From the NCBI GenBank assembly GCA_002224055.1, contig AZLU01000031.1:186001-250000 (forward strand): a stretch of DNA of 64,000 nucleotides. Direction: 5' to 3'. This DNA comes from Pezizomycotina sp. ARF18. Taxonomy: Eukaryota > Ascomycota. A program made the position numbers and the translations under genes. A model generated the notes under the pieces. It was not told where the DNA came from. It made no database searches and worked only from the letters and a program-made list of their open reading frames with translations. Shown here in pieces: positions 1-10,936 of this stretch (positions are counted from its first letter, which is position 1; each line of letters starts with the position of its first letter).

Positions 1-617
1 CTTCCCAAAAGGTATTCGTAACGTGTTTATCTATATTATACTTAATGGAAAGTAGACAACACATGATTAATAGAATTGAGGAATTATGGGATACTAATCT
101 ACTGCATAACGCAGAACCCCTCAAGGTTGTTCGCTCGTGTCGATTTGTCCCGTCTGCCATTCTGTCTTTGCCTCGCACAGCGCACGAAGACGCGCTACTT
201 CTTTAGACAATCATGGGGACAATCCAGCTGGCAGTGGTACTGGGCTCATGTTGGTAGTCTGAGTATGAAACCCTGAACGAACATGGAGTAAAAGGGATCT
301 GCTAAGCAATTTTCAAAACCGCCCACAGCCTCACGCCTCACGTATGTATACCTATTCCGCGCCTCTAAAATAGTACGACGTTACCTCTCACGAAGAACTC
401 GGCGTTCGGCTTGTGCTTATGCTCATTCTCGGCTACTGACCCGTTACTCGAATCCGGCTGCTTTGGGTTCCGGGCGTGTAGTTCGCTAACAGTGAACTTG
501 ATAATTCTATACCAGGGCCGTGTTGAGCACCCTCCTCTGTCGGGAGGTCGCTGCAGTCTCGCGAGACATCGGCAAATGCTCTCAGCTTATTCCATCGAAT
601 AGCTCTATATAGAACAT
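1..617. other. No gene recognised
   Basis: Only short open frames (66 and 63 codons) are present. They have no signal peptide, motif or splice-site support. I see no repeats or RNA genes here. The stretch lies downstream of the minus-strand ankyrin gene, so it may hold that gene's 3' flank. Confidence 0.5.
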
Positions 618-2549
618 TTATGAATGGGGTTTATGCCAGTCGATGCCATCGGGCAAGATAAGGTCAAGAAATGAAGACTCATGAGGCCATATAGCGTCAA
701 TGAACTTGGTTACCATCAATTCGGTCCGCAACATTGCCTTCAGTGCTTCTCTGTTTTCCAAATTTATAGCTTTGTCGATTGCACTTACACCATTGAAGCG
801 TCGATATATATCAACCTCAAAATTCGAAAGCAACGCCTGGATATATCCCACTTCATCTCCAGCGATGGCGCTGTGTAAGGTTTGCTCCCGCCAAGTAGAA
901 TCTAGAGTGGTAATAGTTCCTGAACTTTCCAGTGCCGCATGACCGGTAAAACTTCAATATACCCTAGCGTGGATGTTAAGAGCATGTGCGAGGTTGTGAT
1001 ACAGGCGCCAAGGTCGATTAGCGTTTTGAAGACCGCGAGTTGGCGCCCAAATATTGCCGTGTTGAGAGCGTCATCCCGTTGTCGGGACCCAAAATTTGAC
1101 TGCCAAATCGATGACATAAATAAGTGATCTCGTCTTCAAGGCCGATGCGACAGAGAATTTCGAACGGACTCCATAATTCACTAGCATCAACGGCCGATCA
1201 GGAGTCGGCCGGAATTCAATCGTGCCACGTGAAGTGGATCCGGGTCCCATGATACATTCTCATAGAAGGATGCGGAATTGAATAAGAGGCGAGCAAGGCC
1301 GTTATGACCATGAATATAAGCCGTCATAAAAGGAAACAACCCATATATATCGATCTTCCGAAAAGCCCCCGTAAGGATGGTACTGGCTGTAGACTTGAGC
1401 CGGTACACGTTGGTGGTAAGTTGAAGCGAGCCCGGTCCTGGCGGATACGTGAAATAGGTTCTCGCCCCAGATGTTTTCGGGGAGCGTGCTTCCTCAAAGA
1501 GCCGTGTGTAAGTGCGGACGCTGGGGATTATAAGCAGAGAACAGTGGTATCCCTCCACCCTAGGAAGATCCTGAGGCGATCGATTGCGTCAAGTTGTAAG
1601 GACGCAGAAAGATTGAAGATCCTTCCATCCCTTCCCTATATAATCCAGGAGATGGTTAATTGCCGTATCAACGGCTGCCCGTCCTTGGGATTATCTTCCA
1701 GATTATCTCGATTACTAATGGATTCAAGCAGTCTCCCACCAGGATTTGGGCAGTGAACAGGCACCCGAGTCGTCGAGCCCTTTTAATCTCAGCCATTAGA
1801 GCTTCTCCGCGATTTCGCAGGTTTCCATGTAACGAAAGTCAAGGAGTCCTACCTCGTCCGAAGAATTCCTCTGTCGATCTTCATTAAGATGCGGCTAGAG
1901 GTTCCTTAACGATGGAGATTAGGTATGAAGCGTCATAATCATGACCCGCAGCAATAAGATCATCAACTACATCCTCAAGTCGTTTGTAATTGCTTCCTGA
2001 ACACGGTCTTGGAGTTTGGTCAAGAAAACGTGACGCGGGCCGTCAGTCTCAAAACCAGGCATTTCGTCGAGCCCTCTCGGGACCAAATAAGGATGCTCTG
2101 GGGCCAAATCAATCAGGTAAAACGCGCAAAGCGAAAGAAATCGAGAAGCTCGAAACTATGCCCGAATATAGTTTAGAAGTTAGTCCGATACCGAATTTAA
2201 GATAGCTGGCCCATCTGTGAGGGTTGTTCAGCTTCGTGGGTCTTTTCTCGGTACATGGTCTGGCTTCTTCCTGTTCTCGTTTGTTCCATGCTCAGGGTCA
2301 CGCGACGTGGTGAAGCTCGCGGAACATTCGAATTCGTACTGGATACAACGGTCGCAACGCCTCCCTGGCCATGTTCTTTGTGTTGGCAGGCACTATAGTT
2401 CCAGTTAGATCATCGGCCTTCCTAAGAGTAGCACAATCCTCGACCTGCAGTCGATCCGAGGCACCAACCTTTTGTTTGTCCCGGCGACATTGGCTGCACT
2501 TAGCGACCGTAGAGCCGCCCGAATATAGTTTCTTTGGTTCCTTGGGCAT
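618..2549 (-). pseudogene. Zn2Cys6 cluster / ankyrin-type protein, frame-broken
   Basis: The gene reads leftward from an ATG at 2549. Exon 1 (2469-2549) codes 27 residues ending CSQCRRDKQK. An intron at 2393-2468 (76 nt, donor GTTGGT, branch CTAAC, acceptor TAG) joins it in frame to CLPTQRTWPGRRCDRC. Together they give the full C-x2-C-x6-C-x11-C-x2-C-x6-C binuclear zinc cluster of fungal Zn2Cys6 proteins. A second intron with a CTAAC branch site probably follows near 2160-2290. Further left, ankyrin-like pieces appear in shifting frames: LEDVVDDLIAAGHDYD near 1980, AAVDTAINHLLDYIGKGW near 1650, YIHGHNGLARLLF near 1290 and LNTAIFGRQLAVFKTLIDLG near 1050. By family this would be a nuclear DNA-binding or ankyrin scaffold protein; no fungal-specific transcription factor middle domain was seen. 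The many frame changes suggest decay or sequence error. The zinc cluster is secure; joining all pieces into one gene is inference. Confidence 0.6.
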
Positions 2550-2742
2550 ATGATCGAAGTATTGAAATGACGGGAATAAGTAAAGGTGATTTTCTAAGCC
2601 GTGAAGTCGTCTGTCCGAAAGTAAAGGATTCAGGAAGTTGGAAGTTGGTTTTCTTTAGGACAACTGCAGCCTCGTTCATCCTTAAATAAATATCTATACT
2701 GCTTAGCCTGGACCAATAAAATTGAACGGTTCGCGAAGGTGC

Positions 2743-5457
2743 TGCGAAAAAGCAACCATGAGAAATAACAAGCCGAAATATAACTGCGAAAGTGTTGCGA
2801 AAAAGCAATTGTCCGGCGTATCGCCTCAGGGAAGGACAATTCCCCCATTGAAGCTGGTCAGGATGGCTAGAAATTGGGATCATTTGAGGAGAAACCTTTG
2901 AAGCCTAATAGTTCTACGAAGACCGGAACATATTCTGTAATAATGTACTTGTCAGGCTGGAAGCAGATCTCCTCTCTTCTGAGGCTATGTTCTAGCGTTG
3001 CTTTTTCGCAATCTTCAAGTTCCCAGAAAGATCTTTTAGAATTTTGGATCAATTAATAGCCCGGACCGGCTATAGTTATAGTTCTGCGAAAAAAAAAATA
3101 ATAAAATGCTTCTCAGCTACAAGTAGCCGACTGTTGATGGAATGGCAGGCCTGCTAAAGCACCGCCAGGGTTCATTCAGACGACTCTAGAAGTGCCAGAT
3201 ACTCGAAATGTCTATTGAGAAAAAGTAATCGATGTCTCATTTGATCTCGGAAGCAAATCGTGCTCCTATGAATACACCAATACGTATCCAATGATCATAT
3301 AAATTAGATCTCAGAAACCCTCGAGGCCCCTAGTAATATCGGGGTCCCACCTCAGGAAAATGTATCTGAACTAGACTACGAGGCTCGGAAATATGTTGGC
3401 AAGTCCTGGCTAAGGATGCTCGTTAAGTTCAGGCAGATTTTACATTAGTAATAGGTTTTAATAAAGTCTGGAAAAGGCATAACCTCGGCTTTTTGTGTGT
3501 GCACTTGGGTCGTTTTTCTAAGTATATAGGATCCCTCTTCTAGGACAAATTTAGGAACATGGCCAGCATCAACCTCTATCCTCACAACCGCTATTCAAGC
3601 GTGATGACGGACTTTCTCCCGTGCGTCCGCTAAGATAATCGATTTCAACGGTTATCAAGGCCTAAATGTCGTCGAAATCAAAGTCGAGGTAAACGCCAGT
3701 CTCGGCGACGCTCTCCGATGCGATATATGTGCTCATCGTAGATTAGTTTCCCGGTTGACCTTCGTCGGCTCCCGAGTCCTGTAATAGTTCATTCCACGCG
3801 TATGCAGTATATACCACAATACTCGTGAAATGCATCGAAAGCCGAGAATCAACTTTATGCCGCTATGAGTCGTCCCGATCCAGGGCTTCTGGCCTGACGA
3901 CTTTTCCCGGAACTTCCTCGTATCCTCCAAAACTAGATCCGAACCGTAGACTGCGTGTATGTTGATCGTGATATTTATGTGTGATCAAGACTGTGGGTAT
4001 AGTGATTCTCGACAAGAAAAAATAAAAAGAAGAACTTGCAGAAAAGTAAAGAAAAGAGAGGAAAGAAAAGAAAAATAATAATAATAAAAGAATAAACGAA
4101 ACGGAAAGGAAAGAAAAGGGGGAAAGAGGAACCCAGAGAAATAAAAAAAAAAAAAAAAACGAAAGAGAAAGAGGAGGACGTAAAATCAGATAGTGTTGGG
4201 TGGAGTGGAATATAACTATAACATAATGAAGCTCAAGTTCCTTTTGTAGCTAACCTTACTCTCGCCCAACAGGAAACGGACATTCGCTATTTTGAGAATT
4301 TTCATCTTTGGTGATTTAAGAAATAGCCAGGCTGAAAAGCGCCTTACCCAATGAGTTACATGATGCAGAATTCCCGCGGTGCAGCTCCTTGGAATTTACA
4401 AAAAAAACTAAAGATACCAAACCGCCGTAGCATACTCAGAGAGGTTCTATTATTATAATACTGAATTACTTTAGTAGGATAATTATTGTAACCAAGTCTG
4501 GATGACAGCTAAAGTGATTAGATTAATCTAAGATATTAAACATTATATAATTATTTTATACTAGTCGGCTTTGTATGTAGCTGTGCCGCTGTGGTAACAA
4601 TGCTTTTTTCGGTATTCCAGAGGTTAATTTTATAGATTAAGCGGTAATCCCCAAAGCTAGAGTTAAGGAGATAAATCCGATCTCCTGTGCTCCTTGGCAT
4701 ATCGCCTGTGTAATGTACGCAATGAACTTGCTTAGATGGACGGAAAGCACCATACCTTGAGGGTATACTAAGTACTAGCGATGGCTCGAGGGGATGAACC
4801 AATGAAACGGGTAATATGACTTGGGAACTGGCTAGCCTCATGAATTATTGCGAAAAAGCAAATACATTCGCAGCCTCGTGAAGATATCATTACTCAAAAC
4901 GTTTAGAAAGATAGAGCCTGTTCCTCCTTCATCTTCCTATTCAAAATAAACGATGCCTCCTTCAATACTACATTTCTAGACTCTTAACGGGCATGTTTGA
5001 GGGATGAACGATAAGGAATGGGGCCCAGCTTTGTTGTCCAAAGTTTCGCGGGTAGTAAGTATATCCTCACACTGCTGGGTGATGGCTCCGGATCTTGCGA
5101 AAGGCAAGTTGTGAAAAAGCAGTAAGACTAACGCAAAGGTCTCATCCTATTGCTTTTTCGCAACAGGTTGCAAGTGGACGAGTAGTGAGAAAGAAGGTGC
5201 AGGAAAAAAAGTTATGGAATGCTTATTGCTTTTTCGCGAAATCTTCCCCAAAATATTAACTCGACACGCAGAAAGAGCCAAATCTTTTCTGGATTTACAA
5301 TGCGAAAAAGCAAGTAGAACGGGCCTACACTTGCTCTTAGAAAATCCTCGCTCCACCCCTACGTTAAAAAGGCCTAGGACCACTGCTACGAGTGGGAATT
5401 TTTTACCTCAAAACTGATGTCTTCTCAAGGAAATTTTTTGAGCCTGCGAAAAAGCAA
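2743..5457. repeat. Clustered 14-mer TTGCGAAAAAGCAA, about ten copies on both strands
   Basis: Exact copies of the 12-mer core TGCGAAAAAGCA or its complement lie at 2743-2754, 2796-2807, 2999-3010 (complement), 4849-4860, 5151-5162 (complement), 5301-5312 and 5445-5456. One-mismatch copies are at 5109-5122 and 5226-5239 (complement), and a shortened form TTGCGAAAGGCAA is at 5095-5107. The ends TTGC and GCAA are inverted around GAAAAA. Flanks show no extended similarity, spacing is irregular (about 40-200 bp within subclusters), and the copies fall in different frames of the local ORFs, so this is neither coding nor a tandem satellite. I found no exact core elsewhere in the 64 kb. It fills the divergent region between the Zn2Cys6 gene and tandem copy 1. 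It may be protein-binding sites or a dispersed short palindrome; the function is unknown. Confidence 0.85.
4014..4175. repeat. Purine-rich low-complexity tract
   Basis: About 160 bp are almost pure A/G on the plus strand, built from irregular AAAG, GAAAA and AATAAT words and including a run of about 18 A near 4143-4160. No defined repeat unit. It sits inside the long divergent intergenic region. Confidence 0.8.
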
Positions 5458-5554
5458 AAACGGAGTAATTACCAGACCAGCATTGACTGTATGTCATGAT
5501 AAGTTGACATGAGCGTGTGTTCTAGCTATTGTTTGCGACAAATTAATTGCCAGC

Positions 5555-5564
5555 TATATATAAG
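5555..5564 (+). promoter_or_regulatory. TATA-box-like element upstream of tandem copy 1
   Basis: TATATATAAG lies 163 bp before the likely ATG at 5727. The second copy has TATATAAG at 8230-8237, 54 bp before its ATG. The same element kept upstream of both copies supports a shared ancestral promoter. Confidence 0.45.
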
Positions 5565-5726
5565 TGTGGAGAAAGATCCCTCAAAAGGAGAAGTGTTCAT
5601 CATACGAAGACATAACGCTAAGGCTTTTCGAAGAACAAAAGAACAAAGAGACGTTTGAAAAGCATCTCCCGCCCGAGCGCCTTCACACAAGATCCCGCGA
5701 CCGGTAGTTTACATATACTCACAGCA

Positions 5727-6442
5727 ATGGCTGCCGCCTCGGCATATTTGGGTACCCAAGTCTTTGTTACCCGACCGCAATCACGGGTTTCGTTTATTAT
5801 CGCACTCGAATCCTTCAGCGGAAAGTACCATCTACACTTCCTAGATTTATCGATAGCAGACAGCGGCAGTCTGGTGCACGCCAAACTCAATTCACTCTCT
5901 CAACGATACAACTCTTCTTGGATAGTAGCACTGAGGCGACGGATATCACGACCTATCATTCACCAAGGGAAAGTTAGAAGAGTAAGTCTATTCTTCCCCG
6001 AATGCGATTCATGGCTTCTTCCGTGCGAAGATGGGTTACTGATTATTGTAATCGTATCAGATGAATTCTCAATCTTTCCTGCCCATCGCTCTAGAATCAT
6101 ATCCACGGGATATTGACATTCCCGTCGTCGTATTACAGCAGAAACCCGATCGATTCCTTACCCAAGTCATCGCCGACGCCGCTTTCTTCCCATCCGCAGC
6201 CGAGATACTTTCGACTTACTCGTCCTATACTATTCAAGACGGCGACTACTTGCTTCTACTCTACGAAATGCGCTCATAGTGCAGTACAAAACGACGGCGA
6301 AGGGGTATCTTATGCTTACCGCGATCTTTTTGTCGTTTCTAATAAGTGTACTTTCCGGAATTTATACCACAGAGCAGACGTGGGGATCGGAGTCGCTGGA
6401 GCCCTGTTTGCCGTCGTCGGCGTTGTTTATAAAGCTTCATGA
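5727..6442 (+). pseudogene. Unrecognised C-terminal membrane-hairpin protein, tandem copy 1, frame-broken
   Basis: From the ATG at 5727 the protein keeps a central motif HLHFLDLS, then LVHAKLNSL and RPIIHQGKVRR. After a disturbed stretch it continues with LESYPRDIDIPVVVL and YSSYTIQDGDYLL, and it ends with two hydrophobic segments, LTAIFLSFLISVLSGIY and ADVGIGVAGALFAVVGVVY, just before the stop at 6440-6442. This suggests a soluble domain anchored by a C-terminal two-helix hairpin, roughly 240-270 residues in all. A GTAAGT...ACTGAT...CAG segment at 5982-6060 would splice in frame. However, copy 2 keeps coding-like sequence in the matching place, so this may be decayed exon instead. At least two frame changes follow near 6255-6370. 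I recognise no family. A duplicate lies 2.6 kb downstream on the same strand. Confidence 0.55.
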
Positions 6443-8229
6443 TAAGACCTGTACCTCTTGAGTTCTGACTCAAACGTATTCTTGGGATCCCATTTGGTGA
6501 TTTTTTTTCTTAATATATATCTTATAACTCTGCGGGTTTTACTCCGGCGTTCTTTTTCCTCGTTAATTCATTCTCTCCTATTTTTCCGCTATCTTGTAAA
6601 CTCTGTCGCTAAATACCAATGCAACCTATTTTCTACGATGTAGTTTCGAGCTGGTCGATCAGTGGAATAATACTCGTAAACAAGCGTAAAATTCATTTAG
6701 TCCGCGCAGCTCAGTACAATGCAGATAGATGTCCTTTTCCATAGTTCCGATTGTAACACCATAATATTCATATTTTAGCTTTGGTGATCTCAAGATACGG
6801 CCCAGTCTATAATGCCAATATCAGCGGGAGCCGTTATTCTTACCACGCGCAGAATCCATCTCCATGTGCGCTAACATCAAGGGACAATTGTAGTCTCGGG
6901 TGTCTACTCCAACAGACCTTGCCGCGGCCCTTCAAAGGAGAAGTTATTTGCCTGTCCACCTCGTCACCTCGTAACAGTATTATATAGCGGCGTAAAGGTA
7001 GAAAGAAAGAAGAACGTGGTGGATGAGATTTGCAGTATATAATATTATTATTAGTTGCGCCCCCCCCTTTTTTTTTTTTTTTTTTTCGAGGGTTACGGCG
7101 TTAGCCACGGTGTCAGCACAAGGCTAGCGAGAGTGGCTAGTTGGTGAGATGAATTTGCCGATATTCCTTTTTTCTCGTTTTGTTATTTACCCCTTCCCCT
7201 TCCTCGAGAGTCGAGACGAGTTCTCCACTACTGAGAAGCCCAAAAAAAAAAAAAAAAATGGGCGGTTTTATGATACGCACCAATGATTTGGCTCATTTTC
7301 CTCCCGCTACGCTGGCTTGACATGAGCCTGATGCGGTGACGTGTGGTGTCAATTTTGGTGGGCTATGCCGCTATATACTTGCCATTTTGCCGATATTCCG
7401 TTGGAGTTCCGGAAGTTCCAATCCTATCTTTCAAAAAAAAAAATTTTTTTTTTTTTCAACTGCTCTTCGCCAGGTTTCCCAATATTATTCTAGACAATTC
7501 GGTTTTATAATAGATAGGTATACGAGGCTTGTATATACTTTAGTCACGTCCACCTCGAACAGTTACACATAAATCAGATCGCGTCCTACCTACTTCCTGA
7601 GTTTATCATTACTTATAATATGTAACCCGCAAGCGTCCTTTTTAACCTATTATAGAGCCGCGTTGCCAATATTCTTTCTTTTTAGCCCTCGCTCGTGAAA
7701 ATTTGAAAGCGAGTTGAGGTCGTGAGAACTGAGTTTCCAACCTTTCATTCCGTTCTCTAACACTGAGCTATCAAAGGCACCCATGGTAACGAAGTCTTAG
7801 CTAGAATCCTTCGAGGATGATATAGCAGCCGAAACAAACACATGCGGTCGGTGGTCGCGTCGTGCTGCGACTTGGGTATAAAGTACATCTCGCCTTGGCA
7901 ATGTTTGATTTGTTGTGGGTGGGTCGTATCTTATAGTATTTTTTATTTTATTTATTTTATTTTATTTTATTTATTTTTAAAATGCAGTGGTATTTTTTGT
8001 ACGACACTAAACGTAGGTGTAAACGTAGGTGATTCAATAATATTCACTTTGCACTGCCACTAAGCACCCAAGCACGCACCAAGCACGCACCCAAAGTAGA
8101 GTGATAACTTGGGTGAAACGTTGAACAGAATGTGGAGTAGCTCCAGGTGTCTACTTGCCAGTAGCAAAGTTCTGTTCCCGGAATCCACAAACCCATCCCA
8201 AGAACCCTGTTCCGGCTCCCCTGTTGCAA
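6443..8229. other. Spacer between the tandem copies, low-complexity rich
   Basis: No gene recognised. It holds a C8-T19 tract (7060-7086), an A run at 7242-7258, an A-then-T run near 7433-7456, and a (TTTTA)-type microsatellite at about 7940-7980. The GC-richer stretch 6780-7010 contains a 68-codon frame without features. The 3' end of copy 1 is followed by T-rich sequence but no clear polyadenylation signal. Confidence 0.5.
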
Positions 8230-8237
8230 TATATAAG
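8230..8237 (+). promoter_or_regulatory. TATA-box-like element upstream of tandem copy 2
   Basis: TATATAAG is 54 bp upstream of the ATG at 8291 and matches the element in front of copy 1 at 5555-5564. Confidence 0.45.
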
Positions 8238-8290
8238 ATCCTGTGCGACGTCCTCATTTCGAGGTTTTTGGTATTTCGAATTCCTCAATC

Positions 8291-9060
8291 ATGCCGTCAA
8301 CTCAGCTCTTCCAATTCTCGAATTCGTATACCAGAGTCATGTCAAACGCTACAAACTCGAACACCCAGCCGTGCTCCCAAGTTTTCGCCTATGTCTTGCC
8401 ACGAACTCTTCGGGCGGCACATATCACCTGCACTTTCTCGACCTCTCCATTGGAGATAGTGGAGTTCTCGTACACGCAAAGCTAAACTCTCTTTATCGCG
8501 TTATGATCGCTCCGGGTTTCGTCGTTCAAGCAGCTTATTCCAGACCGGTTATTCATATAGGGAAAGTTAGAAGGGAGGTTTATCGCCCGAATTAGAACGG
8601 TTGTCCAAAGAGCGTCACAGCTATAAGACCAATTGAACAAGGAAAACCACTGATATCCACGCCTTTTGATCTATCTCTAGATGAACTCCAAAACTTTCTC
8701 GTATCTTCCCTCGAGTCCTAACCGCTCGAGCTCGACATCCCGTCGTCGCAATAGAAAGCAAAGCCGACGAAGCCCTCACTCGCGTTATCGAAACCCAAAC
8801 TTCTTCCCGCACGCGACGGAAATCCTTTTGTGTTATTCCTCCTATACAGTGCAGGACGGGTACTATTCACTGCCAACGGTCCAGCATGCTCTTATCATAC
8901 GGCAAGAGCCTACGTTAAAGGAGTCTTCATGATAGTTACCATCCTCCTATCCACTTTCATCAGCGTCGTCTCCGGTGTCTACTCTAGAAGGGCGGATGTC
9001 GGAATTGGAGTTGCCGGCTCTCTATATGCGGTTGTGGGAATTATCCTCAAGGTTTCATAA
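8291..9060 (+). pseudogene. Unrecognised C-terminal membrane-hairpin protein, tandem copy 2, frame-broken
   Basis: This is a paralogue of the gene at 5727. After an ATG at 8291 (MPSTQLFQF...) the frame shifts to keep TYHLHFLDLSIGDSG, LVHAKLNSLY and RPVIHIGKVRR, the same block and order as copy 1. Next come PELERLSKERHSYKT and TPFDLSLDELQNFLVSSLES in other frames, then DIPVVAIESKADEALTRVIE, and last the hydrophobic pair FMIVTILLSTFISVVSGVY and ADVGIGVAGSLYAVVGIIL before the stop at 9058-9060. One break is a CC where copy 1 has CCC. An in-frame TAA after SLES sits where copy 1 has TAT (Tyr), so at least one lesion is a substitution. The family is unknown. Neither copy is intact, though the C-terminal hairpin is well kept in both. 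Confidence 0.55.
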
Positions 9061-10464
9061 ACCTATTATCTCCCGCGGAGGACAATAGATAATAATACCG
9101 AATATTTCGCGAACGCCCGAATCGGAAGAGTCTGATCGAGACTACCACCAATTGCAAGATACCACCCACGTGGGCCCACGTTTGCGCCTTTAATTATATC
9201 TTCATTTCCTATATAAAATACCCTAATCCCTGCTTGGCCGTGTAATTGTTTTGTGATCATCCTCCCCCGTTGTTTCCCTCTATTATTCTTCCATCGCATC
9301 ATTAAACCTGTCCTGGAGTTTAAACAAAGAGTCGTTTTTACAAAGGTTTAATATTTATTAATATATTTCCTTGGCGCATAAACTCATTTCCTCGAGTCCA
9401 ACGAACTCTGGAGTCTGGACTCACGTGAACTAGAGAGTCTCAATAGCCCTGCTTCGATTAGGGCAGTCGATGAAAGTTAAAACAATGACACCAAAAAAAA
9501 AAAAAAAAAAAGAAATGATGATATCGCGACAGCAACAATAAGAACCACGATTACTATCATGATAAAATGAAATAAAATAATAGTGCGAGAAGAACACTAG
9601 TTTTATAGCTATTAAATCGCCAAAAAAAAAAAAGAAAAATACAAACCATTGCTAAAATAATAATCGATTAAATATTCTGTCGAATAGATGGTTGTATGAC
9701 GTATATTAAAGATTTTCACGATACTAGAAATCAGAGGTTTACGATGTTGAGAGCTAAAAATTCAGAACTTTGGGAAAGTGGCCGTGTAAAGATGTTTGGT
9801 GGCTGTGGTGGCGTTTCTTTCTTATTCGTGATTACGCGCTGCAGTTGCATCTGCGGGCCTGCAAACGTACATAAGACTGCGCAATATTATTAATATCGGA
9901 AATTCGTGAGATACCTAGTATCACAAGTGAATGATAAACAATATAAGGTACTTGGATAAAGTCTTGAGAGTATTTATTCCGATCAAGCTTTTACATTGAT
10001 TGCTCTACTGTACCCTCAGGTTAACGTGGACTGTAGAAATATATAGGATTAAAAGCTTTGCTATTCCGAGTGCACAATATAAGGTCTCCATGTCCGTAAG
10101 GGGCAGCCGCGCAGGGAGTAATGTAGTATCATGGTTTGAGCTTTGTGGGTGGGATCATAACCTCACGACTAATGTAGGCGCTATCACGACGAGCATCAAA
10201 TAGATACATCACTGGACCACCAGGGGATGTTGAGAAATCCGTGAACTAGATCGTTACGTCTCATACTGCCCTTTGTGAGTTCTTATGAAGTTTTCATTCT
10301 ACTCTTCATGGTTTGCTCCTAAATACATGATTTTACAGAATGATCTCCTAAAAGACAACGGAAGGTTCTCGATGTGATTATCCTGCTCTCAAAGAAAACG
10401 GCCGCTGTAACTCGAAGGAATCCTATAGAATCTTTCCTATAAAAGAATCGGTGCATAAACTGGT
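9061..10464. other. Gene-free AT-rich stretch
   Basis: No coding region could be supported. A-rich runs occur at about 9493-9511 and 9622-9640. The frame at 9066-9302 (minus) is an antisense ORF downstream of tandem copy 2 without motifs. Short frames at 9696-9893 and 10000-10203 have no support. Confidence 0.5.
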
Positions 10465-10821
10465 TCAAGTGTTATTAACCGCAAGGCTTAACCTTGCCAT
10501 GAGTCCCGCTTCAGCTGCAGCTCTTCCTCTTGCCATCATGACGGCGGCGGCCATTGCTAGCGCCCTGAAAGGCCTGGTTGTCGAAAGTAGTGTCGCCTGA
10601 CTTGATAACACGCGCGCACATGCCGCAGAATACGCCGGCTTTGCCTTTACTGCATTCGCAACCCTAGTACTTGCAGTCGCGTGTGCTGAGTTCGTATCTC
10701 TACCCTCTAGGACCTTCGAGTCGGAGAGCAACTTTTCCTCGACGGTGAGGGCTTGTTCTGGACCTGTACCGGCGATGGCGAACGTGGCGCTAGCGAGAAG
10801 CAGAACGAAGGATGTTTTCAT
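10465..10821 (-). CDS. Small secreted protein, cysteine-rich reading interrupted
   Basis: The ATG at 10821 opens a clear signal peptide, MKTSFVLLLASATFAIAG, with probable cleavage near residue 18, and about 25 further residues of acidic propeptide-like sequence (LTVEEKLLSDSKVLEGR). After that the annotated frame becomes alanine-rich. A neighbouring frame of the same stretch is cysteine-rich (GCECSKGKAGVFCGMCARV), which looks more like the mature domain of a fungal small secreted cysteine-rich protein. The gene therefore appears broken once or twice. Such proteins act outside the cell, often at host or substrate contact; no specific family is recognised. The signal peptide is well supported, the mature part is not. 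Confidence 0.5.
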   Translation of the reverse strand: MKTSFVLLLASATFAIAGTGPEQALTVEEKLLSDSKVLEGRDTNSAHATASTRVANAVKAKPAYSAACARVLSSQATLLSTTRPFRALAMAAAVMMARGRAAAEAGLMARLSLAVNNT

Positions 10822-10936
10822 TTTCAGTTGATCTTGAGAAGCTTAGGCGTCGAGTAGTCAGTTATCTAGGGCGTAGGGGAGAGGGTTGAGGTTCAACTCA
10901 TCAGCTTGGTTCCAAATTTTGTTTTCAACTTCGGAT

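Larger units (their letters stand above)
2550..5554. other. Divergent intergenic region, no convincing gene
   Basis: About 3 kb separate the minus-strand Zn2Cys6 gene from the plus-strand tandem gene. The content is AT-rich with stop codons in all frames. Minus-strand frames at 3733-3930 and 4551-4841 are the longest unassigned ones. The latter (96 codons) has ordinary composition but no recognised motif and starts at the edge of the 14-mer cluster. I do not call either as a gene. Confidence 0.5.

Noticed and set aside
2133-2530. Shared word CCCGAATATAGTTT at about 2161 and 2518
   Set aside because: Only two copies, one in exon 1 and one in a probable intron of the same gene; too little to call a repeat element.
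5982-6060. Intron in tandem copy 1
   Set aside because: Splice signals are good and the join is in frame, but copy 2 retains protein-like sequence in the equivalent place. Mentioned in the gene entry but not annotated as a confirmed intron.
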